From Morella rubra (taxonomy: Eukaryota; Streptophyta; Magnoliopsida; Fagales; Myricaceae): a stretch of 64,000 bases of DNA. Where the stretch lies: positions 4,372,068 through 4,436,067 of the forward strand of contig CM025849.1 of assembly GCA_003952965.2 (NCBI GenBank), in the 5' to 3' direction. A model generated the notes under the pieces. It saw nothing but the letters and a program-made list of their open reading frames with translations. It made no database searches and had not been told where the DNA came from. Every line of letters starts with the position of its first letter. The stretch's first letter is position 1. The position numbers and the translations under genes are program-made. Positions 54,801 to 64,000 of this stretch are shown here, piece by piece.

Positions 54801-57800
54801 TTAGAGATCGTGTTAATAAAGATGGCCTGTTAATCTACTTTAAACTTGCTCGTTGAAGTTCAAGTGGTCACATTTTAACAGCTTTAAGAATCATAAGCCA
54901 AAGCTTATGTCAAAAGAAGAAGAAGAAGGAGAAGGAGAAGCATTTGGAAGTCCCTTTTAGGGATTCGTTTCTTCGTTTTTGCTAGCAAAATGCAGATTCG
55001 CCTTCATTTAATTAATTGCAGTGGGCAACACAGACTGTAAAGCGTTTGATGCAGTGTTAAATTAGGGCAGACTAAAAGCTTGTCATAACTGGGTTCCACC
55101 TAAAGGTCTCTCTCCGAATACAGCAAAAATTTGACCACATTGGCTGATTATGACCACTCCTTGCATTTTTTTCTGAGTAGTCAGAATTATAGACATAGAA
55201 AAAGATGGTTGCAATTACCCATGAGTCCACTGGATATTTAATTTTTGAAGCAGCCAAGAGAATTCTTTAAGCAACATATGTCAGCGATGAATCTAACTAA
55301 TGCACATATAATTCTTGGCATCTAGGAAACATTGATGGAGACAATCTTCAAGATAGAACATTCAATATTATATTTTTAAGTAAACGCAAATCACTTTGTT
55401 TCGTTTTTTTCTTTTGGTAAGATATATTACATTTAACTGTCCGACTGGCCTCAAATGGTCTCCGATTGGGTTAGTTCACCGTGCCTCACGATCGGTCACC
55501 CTTATCTGTTGCTACATGGAGCTTTCTTTCATGTTGTGCCCTAACCATTCTCTCCGCAAACTTACCGAAGGGATTGAGGGTTTCCTCAAGCCATCCCTGG
55601 AGAGTCTCAGCTCGATGGCTGCCCTCCATTTTAAGAAACCGACCTCTTCAATTCCGTGGTTGATTTACACCTCCATCAAAAATAGCCGGAAAAAAAAAAA
55701 ATTCCTTCTCAGCTTTTGAAGGAAATCTTGACTCCAGAAATAGCCATTTTTGGGGAAATTTTAGAAGTAATAGACAGAAAAGAAAAGCACTGTGCAACTA
55801 TTTCAAAAATGGGAAGGAGATTACGTACAACCGAGTTAGATGGTAACTGTCCACTTGATATGCTGCAGAGCACTTTTCTTAACGCGCTGAAAGATTTTAT
55901 TTCCACATTCGAATGGAAAAACGAGAATTTTCTCATAAATAGACACAGAAGCCTGAAAGGATTACTTTAATGTGACAAGTGACAACAATAATGTCGACTA
56001 GTGTAATGCGAGGAACTCCAACGAATCTTTGGTTGTAAATTTTAGACAAACTCCCACATGTTTCAAAATCCTGAACATATCTGGCATGTCATAAATACAA
56101 ACGGGTAAAAAGACCCTGATCATCTCTGGGTATCCAAAGCTGTGGGACCCAATGAGTAAACGAAATTGATTAATCGGTATCCACGTGTACGGTCACTTTG
56201 GCCCATTTTGGTCCAGGGGGATGGTACCATAGTGCAGAAAATTGAAAATTTTTGCAGAAAAAATTGGGAATTCTGCCCCCAGAAGCAAACATGCTCCTGG
56301 AAAGCGGGGAGAGAGAGACAGAGACGAAATAAGTCCTTTCGTTGGACTGGTATACTGGGTCTTTGACACGTGTACATCAACGAACATGGATTCGAAATTC
56401 TCTTGCCCGTACTCACACAGGGTTGGGACTTGGGAAGGCATGAGACGTGGGAAGAATAAAAACTAGATTGTTTCTTTTAATGAAACACAAAGAAGATTGC
56501 AAAAGAGATGAAAGCAGAATTGGGCGGAGGGGACCATTTTCAGTGTTGTTTCTCTCTTTATTGGGTAATATATTGGAGGGACCATTTTTCTTGCTGAGAC
56601 ATATATATTAGAAGGGAAATTTTAGTTTTAGTAAAAGTGATTTTGAAAAGTTCTCTGCATTAAAAAAAGAAAAGAAATCTCTGAGTTTTGGCTATTAATG
56701 TAATAGATTACTCAACTTAACTCTGTTAAAATGATTTAACCAAACTTTTTCTTCGCCCAATCACAACTCGCCACTTATGAAAAAAACATTAAAAAGTTAT
56801 AAAATTAAATTTGAAATTTGAAACTAATTTTTTAGGACACGTATCAAATTGTGGGGGAAAAAAAAATTCCTTTCCATTAAGGCAGTTGATGAGTGGCCTA
56901 TTGTACTAACGGCCAAAGTGTAGTCATTTTTAAGCCTTTTTTTTTTTTTGGTGTAAACTCAGTAAATTTTTTAAAATTCGGTCAAAATCGAGTGAGTAAA
57001 TATAAATTTCCTTTATTAGTGACTTTATAATAGTCTTAACTTGTATCTTTGCCTAATTGTCAATGCAAGTACTCGTTCGTATTTTCTTCTTTATCAGGTT
57101 GCTCATCCTCCAGTAGAAGTTTTTTTTGTTTGTTTTTTTTTCTCTGTACTTCTTTCGCGTGGGAAGCAAATTGGCCCTTTCACAGTCTGAACATTTCAGC
57201 TCAGGAGTTGGCATAGTCTTCTAATCATGGATTGCCTTGTCAGAATAACTACACTGAGAAAAGAAAATACAAGGATGTTGCAGTATGGGATGGAACTCTA
57301 GCTTTGAAGGTATTGCATGCTATAAGCTGAAGAAGTACACAATCTTCTAATCAAGTTCTTAGACCTAACAATTTTTCTGAGGGTATCTGGTTGGAAAAGA
57401 ATATGAAAGGAGATTAAGGAATTGAATAAGAAGATGATCTACCCAGCATAAAGAAACAGAAGAATAAGAAGATCATGATCATATCCTTCTATTTGGGGAA
57501 CAAAAGTTAAGAAATTAAATTAGAGATTTCAACAGCAAGAGAGAAACCACAAAAGGTTCTACCCAGATATGACAAAAAAAAAAAAAAAAAAGCCCTGACA
57601 GAAGGATGAACTTCCACCAGATGTTCCATCAAAGCTGAGTTAAGCTGGGCCCCTTTTCACTGCATGTTTCTCTTTCTCTCAGAACTCATTAAGGAAGCTG
57701 GGTCCAGATTTATCTACATCAACAGATATGACCCTGTGAATGGGGCCCATCTTCCAACCTCTCGGAGCTGCCAGCCCACAAACGAAATGCCTCAATAATT

Positions 57801-60101
57801 TCACCCTTTGTCTCGTCCTTCTTGGGACCCTCAGAGATCGGATGAAAAGATTTTCATGGGCCTGGAAGCCGAAAAAAGAGAAAAGAAACAAGAAAAGAGT
57901 TTCTGGGTTCGTATTTTGATTGAGTGGACAGGATTCATTCACGAATACAGAAAATGTTTAAGCTGTGTGACAGATGGGGGACTCACTATGCATGGCAGCA
58001 GTCCCTGAAGTTCCCAATAATATGATGTGATCTAAAGGGGGTCACTCCGCACTTGTTGTACAATAAATGATTAAAGGGCAATCCGCCAACTTTTATCAAA
58101 CAAAATTCCATGAACTATATGTTTCCGTTTTAAAAGTTTTCATCATAATTATTCCAGTTTTTCCCATAAACAAGAGTACTACAGGCCATCTCTCTTCTAA
58201 GTTCTAATACTTCAATAGTGTTTGGCTAACATGCATCTTCAGTATTATAATCTCTGTGGAACCGAATCGCAATCTGTTTAAAAAAAAAAAAAAGGGAAAT
58301 AATTTTGGGCTATAAACTCCTTACTCCACCTTCCACTCCGAAAGGAGAATTTGACAAAAAGGCAACAAGTTGTGTTCCAGTTCTACTACTTCGTCTTCTA
58401 AATTTGACAATTTTGGGCTTCTCTCTCTCTCTGGGCCTTCTTGAAGGTAAACACAGCAAGAAGTCAATTTTCGAGACCCACGCCCGAGGTGAACATGGCA
58501 AAACTTACATGGCCCAATTTTAAGAAACAGCCGCGTGGTTCGAGTCCCCTTGTACCACCCACGTGTTACAAAACTTAGATTACATAGGTATTATTATAAA
58601 GCCCTTTTCCCCGCCCAATGCTTCCCCTTTTAACCAAAATGATATCCATTACAAGCTATTAATGAAGGCATTAATTATGTGTTTGGTTAGGGAGAAAATT
58701 TAATAATTAGGATGCTGTTAGAAGAATTAAGATCGTAAATTGACTTTCTTTGAAAAAGATTACCAAAAGCATAGAGATATAAATCAAATTACCAAGAAAC
58801 TGTAAGATAGTGACAGCTTTCGCAGATCAGTTTGATATATTGAGTCATTCACACGCCTAAATATTACATATTTATAACCGATAGAGAGAGAGAGAGAGAG
58901 AGAGAGAAATCCCTAGCGCAACCATGACGATATATATGTGTCAACAACCACCTGTAGGGCCTGCTTCTGATAGTTGGCTGGCTAGCCTTTCTCATCTTCA
59001 AGAAATATTCTACACAGATCAGGGCTAGGCTACTCCAGTTGAAGATAGAGTTTGGCTACTTACATTTGAATTGTATGCTCCAATTAACCGGCCCAATCTA
59101 AAACCTACACAGAGGGATAGGATACTCCACATGACGATAATCTTCTAGATCTGTGTTCAGATCAGACGTTTATGATGTTTTGCGCATACTGGAATTCAGT
59201 CAAATATGGATACCCATTGCTTGAAGGACCATTAGTAGCTAAATTTTTAGAATGCAATTGGGTTAAACATATCAATAATTACTTCTTTCTTCCTGTCTTT
59301 TGTTCGGTCCCCTTATATTCATAGACATAATAAAGAGGAACCCATGCATGACAGATCAAGTTTATATTATTTTATTATCATGTGGTACAATTTTGATCGT
59401 GTGATTTTTTTTTAGTATGTACAACAATAAATTTTGATAGTTCGAAAGTTCTATGCGACAAATTTTGTAATTTGGACCCTAAAGTAACATTTACCATGTA
59501 GTTCAGAGGCGCAAAAGTGACTTTTACCCCCAACTAAATTTATCCTCAATCTCACTTTTTTCTTTTTCTTTTTCATAAGAAAATAAAAATTCTGCCTCAT
59601 TGTATACTGAAAGGAGACAAATGAAAAACATGGCGTTTGCTTCATCCATTCCTATATGTACGCAAATTAGCAGAGGTTGTGGTCCGTTGGGAGTTGGGAT
59701 TGCTTTCTCTTTTAGATACAGTGAACGCAAAGCTTCAGTACTGATCTATGCAGGATGGAGACGATACTACAGTGACCACAAATAGCGTAAAAATTAAGCA
59801 GTGTTTCACCCACCATGCATCGAGCCAATTACCCTACTTGCGTCGGAACCTAACAATTCCTGAAGACAGCCACTAGGCAGATTCGTCTAAATTCCCCGGC
59901 TTATTTCCCCATCCTACGTACTGTTACCCAAATCATACGCCATATAGACCATATTTTCAAACATGTACTGCTAGATATCAATACGAAACTCTTCCTATCC
60001 AGAAAAGCAAATTTTCGGATTTAAAATTCTGATATAATTGGCTTTTTCATAAAGCTCCCTCCATTCCTCGGAAGCCTCAAACCCCATACTAGCTAGCTAC
60101 C
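54801..60101. other. Intergenic spacer upstream of the metalloproteinase
   Basis: AT-rich spacer with poly-A/T tracts and a GA microsatellite at 58883. CACGTGTAC (near 56182) and ACACGTGTACATC (near 56366) are G-box/ABRE-like motifs, but no gene start is close to them. Short frames at 55396-55719, 55716-55970 and 57679-57942 (-) have no recognisable domains. I find no supported gene. Confidence 0.45.
58883..58907. repeat. GA microsatellite
   Basis: About 12 uninterrupted AG units in the spacer. Confidence 0.85.
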
Positions 60102-61175
60102 ATGTTTCCCTCCTCCAGTAAGTCCAACTCTCAGCTCTCCCTCTTCATCATCTTCCTTCTCCGCTCGCTGCCATGCTTTCTTGCCAGAAAAACACCGGGA
60201 TTCACATTGGATAATCCGGAAATCTCGACAGTCTATAATCGCACTTGGTACAACGTCGAAAGGTTCTTCAACGCGACGAGAGGGAGCCAAGTAATCGGCA
60301 TATCGGAGATTAAAAATCACTTCCATCGTTTTGGTTATCTCACATTGCAAAACGACACTTTCAGCGACAAGTTTGATACCCGGTTCGAAGCGGCTATTAG
60401 AAGCTACCAATTGAAACTCGGCCTGGCCACCACGGGTAAGCTAGATTACGCTACTGTTACTCAAATTACCGAGCCCAGGTGTGGTGTACCTGATACATTG
60501 CACACGTTGCATGCAACAAGACGTTACGTTTTTTTTCCGGGAAAACCTCGATGGTCTCGCCCTATGCCCATGACGCTTACGTACGGGTTCTCGCCTGATA
60601 ATTGGATCAATTCCCTGAGCATATCAGACATACGGGTCGTATTCAAACGCGCATTTGCGAAGTGGGCATCAGTTATTCCGGTGAGTTTCTCCGAGACCGA
60701 AGACTACGGCTTCGCTGACATAAAGATAGGGTTCTACAGCGGCGATCACGGCGACGGGGAGCCGTTCGATGGGGTTCTTGGAGTGCTAGCCCACTCATTT
60801 TCACCCGAAAGCGGGAGATTCCACCTAGATGCGGCAGAGACTTGGGCCGTTGATTTTGGAACCCAAAAATCGGAGGTCGCCGTCGATTTGGAATCGGTGG
60901 CGACCCATGAGATCGGGCATCTGCTAGGGTTGGGCCACAGTTCGGTCAAGGAGGCTGTTATGTACCCTAGCTTGAAACCGAGGGATAGGAAGGTGGATTT
61001 GACAGTGGACGATGTTGAGGGAGTGCAAGCTCTGTATGGATCAAACCCTAAATTTAGGCCTGGGGCTTTGTTAGAGTTTGACATTTCCACAAATCAGGCC
61101 TTTGATTTCAGAATTAGGACATCTACGTGGGCCTCTAATTTGGCTCTGGTTGTGATTCTTTATTTGTACCTGTAA
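60102..61175 (+). CDS. Plant matrix metalloproteinase (M10A), GPI-anchored type
   Basis: A zinc endopeptidase of the cell surface or apoplast, 357 aa in one exon, as usual for plant MMPs. Residues about 11-28 form a hydrophobic signal peptide. The propeptide (about 45-125) has the peptidoglycan-binding-like fold and ends in the cysteine switch PRCGVPD (C127 blocks the zinc). The catalytic domain has HEIGHLLGLGHS (H269, H273, H279 bind zinc; E270 is the general base) and the Met-turn VMYP (M287). H215, D217, H231 and H241 fit the structural zinc site. N46, N57 and N84 lie in glycosylation sequons. There is no hemopexin domain. The hydrophobic C-terminus (about 344-357) suggests GPI anchoring. 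Substrates are not predictable. The first ATG gives a proper signal peptide. Confidence 0.95.
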   Translation: MFPSSSKSNSQLSLFIIFLLRSLPCFLARKTPGFTLDNPEISTVYNRTWYNVERFFNATRGSQVIGISEIKNHFHRFGYLTLQNDTFSDKFDTRFEAAIRSYQLKLGLATTGKLDYATVTQITEPRCGVPDTLHTLHATRRYVFFPGKPRWSRPMPMTLTYGFSPDNWINSLSISDIRVVFKRAFAKWASVIPVSFSETEDYGFADIKIGFYSGDHGDGEPFDGVLGVLAHSFSPESGRFHLDAAETWAVDFGTQKSEVAVDLESVATHEIGHLLGLGHSSVKEAVMYPSLKPRDRKVDLTVDDVEGVQALYGSNPKFRPGALLEFDISTNQAFDFRIRTSTWASNLALVVILYLYL

Positions 61176-62749
61176 CTTTGGATATTCATACCTTCTTTTT
61201 TATTATTATTCTTTGGTTTGGGAAGGAATTATATGGTCTAGGTCGCAGGATAAGGAGTAACAGAGGCCCTTCAGATGGGATGTATAACAGCAGTTGCACT
61301 AGTTTAGAGTTCATTATTTGATCAGAGAAGACATAAACTCGTAATTAGTTCAAAATGCTCTTAATTTCTTTCTCTCAATTCTTTTTTGCAGACGTTTTGT
61401 TTAAGTTTGAGAGATAATGAGAATTCTTTTGTGTGCATAAATATGATACAGTTAATCTGGAATTTTTATCACTTTTCATCTCTTCACGAGCATAGATTCA
61501 GATAATCTGTTTTATTAGGATTTTGATCTGACATGCATGGCCTAGTAGGCAGTACTGTCTTTGTTAGGAGCCAAAGATCATCAAAACCAGTTCCTTTTTT
61601 TTTCCTTCTCTTTTTAGTTAAATCACAACTAAAAACACATATTATTTTTTATATATATATATATCCTAAGTAAATTATGATCTGTTCAATTGTCCCCATA
61701 ATTCCCTTCATTTTATAAACAAATATAACTTAATTAGGGTATATCGATAGTTCTTGGCTATATACTTTTATATTAATTCAAAAATTTGATCTTAATTGCT
61801 ACTCACCAATTAAGAAACACAAGTTAATCCAACCATATATATAATACTTATTGCGTGCGTATCTACAGGAACTGGGTGAAAATATCAGAAACATGCAGGG
61901 AGCAATATTTACATATCAGAGAAGGCACGTCGCCATCAAGTTGGTGATATGGGATAATTATGAGCAAACCAACCGGGCCGATGGTTGTGTACCCAACTTA
62001 CACTGTACACATGCGGTACGTGCATTCCCTCGCTTGTTGTGCTAATATTGTTAGTGTGAAAAACAAGGAAAAGGAACACATGAGCTGGCTAGGGCTGTCG
62101 AACGGCGAACAGTGAGTGTCAAATTCTGGTTTGTTTGACCGGGACGGCGATTAGCATGAAGAACAACGTTGGAGGAGGAAGCAATTAATTAAGGAACAAA
62201 CTCGAACAGGAAAAAAGTGAAAATGATAAACCCCATGACAGCTGATCAGAAGGTGGTTGGGAGGTTGATGGTTATTCATTTCTAAAGCAACTTCATCCTC
62301 ACCACATAAAGTTATAAAAGCTAAGAACAAAATTTGTTAAAAAGCACAAATAATATAAAAAGAAGATCGGATTTCGATTTTTTGTGTTACCTGTTGGCCG
62401 GGTTTGTGGCCTGATCTGAAAACGATCAAAATGCCCACTGAATTCTGTAGATGATTTCGTAGTACAAAAGATACAAATAATGAATGGGCCATACCACAAT
62501 TATGGCATCGTCCTAGCTACCTAAGACGATTATAGAAAGATTCTAAAATGACTGCATCAATCTATAGTTTCAGGGGAAATCTATAATCTGCCTTTTGAGG
62601 TACCATCCTTAAAACGTCAATCAGGCTACAGACTACAGTGGTTTAATTTCTAACATGGTTTTGCACAGCCTTGACAACCTGTACTCGAACTCGAAGCCTC
62701 GAGAAAACCACAGCAACCTCGTATTTTTTAAATTGAAATAAATATATTT

Positions 62750-63107
62750 TTACTCATCAATTATAAAGAATTTGACCCAATATTCTATTTTAACTCTATA
62801 TATGTTTGCAAATTAATTTTTTTATTTTTAGAATGTTGTCAAAATTAAAGTAGATTATCGTTTTATTAGATTTTGAGAGAAAGTAATGGAAAATAATTTT
62901 ATGAGAGTTGGTAAAAAAGTAAAAATAGATTATTTGAGTAAATTTTTAATATTTATTATAATAGAAAGAGACGATTTGATAGGGGAGAGAGAGAGATGGT
63001 TTTGAATTTTGTATTATTTTATTGACCAAAATTTTGAGTTATAATTATGTTTGTAAAATGAAAATTTGGAATGGAGAGAACTTTGGCCAAAATTTAGGTT
63101 TGTGAAC
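62750..63107 (+). repeat. AT-rich dispersed repeat (copy related to 33.3 kb)
   Basis: It shows the same ordered blocks as 33283-33625: a GATGATTT/GACGATTT purine-rich block, TTATGTTTGTAAA, then GAATGGAGAGAA and a GAACATGA end. The shared order suggests one transposon family; divergence is high. Confidence 0.45.
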
Positions 63108-63432
63108 ATGATATAAATTACCAAACTTTGATACATTACACATTTCTCAATTTTTTTGTTAAATTTGACAAAAATTGAGTTTTGTACACCTAATATGACG
63201 ATAATGTCCTCGATGACTTAATGATTGACAACAATGCCCTTGATCAAATATGAACATGTGGGTCAGGAGCATTGGCATCATTTTAGTGTAATTTGATGAA
63301 AAATTTTGATTAATGATGCAAAATATGTAAGGGTGGTAGTTAGAGTGTGTAATGTGTTAAAGTTGATAGTTTAATGTGCAATATGTCAAACCTCCTACCA
63401 TTAATAGGTGAGTAAGTGTATTTATCTATTTC
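63108..63432. mobile_element. Degenerate MITE, probably related to the one at 25 kb
   Basis: CAAACTTTGATACATTACACA on the left pairs with TGTGTAATGTGTTAAAGTTG on the right with about four mismatches. The right edge GTAAGTGTATTTATCT resembles the GTGTATTTAACCCT end of the 25-kb MITE. TGTGCAATATGTCAAA recalls its TGCAAAGTGTCAAA. The element is more decayed and its left end is uncertain. Confidence 0.45.
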
Positions 63433-64000
63433 AAATTTATATGTAATTTTACATACGAATATTGGGAAATATGATGAAAGACTCGAATAATGGAATAATA
63501 AACAAGTTAAAGATGCAGGATCCATTCCTGGGGTATGCATAGAGGAACGACTTCCATTGGTTAATATTTTGTGTGCTAGCTGGCGCATAGGAAAATTATT
63601 GATCATGACTGACACAAAGAAAATAGACATTCCCCCGCGTAGATCGTATTATCTGGCCAGAAACAATCCTCTACATTTTTCTCTCTGCAATCTGCAGCAG
63701 CTCTTCTCTAGGCCTAGAGGGCGACTTCTGCTTGAATTTCCAATGAAACATAGAGCTGACTCTAAAAGGAGAAATTCCTAATTAACGTGTCTTCGATCGA
63801 AGCTCTTCCAAACCACACAGTAAGTGTGCCAAGAGGGGAAGAGGATAGCCGGCTTCTCTATTAATCTTAATTTGAACCATCTAATTGAACCTCTAATCCT
63901 GGTATTAGCGGGATTTTGACACCAAGACAAAAAAGGGTAAGACCTATTAATGTTTTATAATGGAACACTACGGTTATTGGCATTATTAATATAATCATAA

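Larger units (their letters stand above)
61176..64000. other. Downstream spacer to window end
   Basis: It holds the metalloproteinase 3' UTR, then AT-rich sequence with TA runs, the dispersed repeat at 62750-63110 and a degenerate MITE at 63108-63432. The frames 61851-62045 and 63557-63781 resemble nothing I know. I find no supported gene. Confidence 0.5.

Noticed and set aside
58530-58560. A tRNA-like T-loop (GGTTCGAGTCCCC)
   Set aside because: No matching acceptor stem, D-arm or anticodon arm can be folded upstream.
60746-61090. A 114-aa minus-strand frame inside the metalloproteinase
   Set aside because: It is the antisense shadow of the catalytic domain coding sequence.

Overview
This is nuclear DNA of a flowering plant, most likely a woody eudicot; I cannot name the species. 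The evidence is GT-AG introns in long mosaic genes, plant-only families (SBP-box factors, a plant-type matrix metalloproteinase, a PLAC8/CNR protein), a perfect plant-type miR156 target site, and AT-rich spacers full of MITE, hAT and LINE remnants. I traced exons by splice consensus, phase continuity and recalled family sequences. Every multi-exon model below closes in frame.

Left part (1-29.5 kb, gene-dense): the last exon of a PLAC8-family gene (+), a 20-exon mitochondrial elongation factor G gene (+, 760 aa), a 14-exon mitochondrial 3-hydroxyisobutyryl-CoA hydrolase-like gene (-, 406 aa) converging on it, a 7-exon cytosolic NAD-malate dehydrogenase (+, 332 aa) diverging from that one, and a 3-exon PDRG1-like prefoldin-type gene (+, 166 aa). 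The first intron of the malate dehydrogenase gene holds a second possible first exon. It would give the enzyme a hydrophobic N-terminal segment in place of the short cytosolic start.

Middle part (29.5-51 kb): a gene-poor spacer with a hAT-like element, then two SBP-box genes facing each other. SPL8 (+) has no miR156 site that I found. The second SPL gene (-) carries a miR156 site in its last exon. Between them lie a long inverted repeat around a GT microsatellite and a 159-bp tandem duplication.

Right part (51-64 kb): spacer with a decayed LINE (-) that was later split by a hAT-like element with its own 8-bp target-site duplication, then an intronless GPI-type matrix metalloproteinase (+, 357 aa), and an AT-rich tail with a degenerate MITE.

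The genes are not an operon and share no single pathway. Three neighbours serve mitochondrial or central carbon metabolism (mitochondrial translation, valine breakdown, malate/NAD redox), and two are SBP-box regulators of development. The best candidate for something unusual is the alternative, membrane-anchored first exon of malate dehydrogenase.
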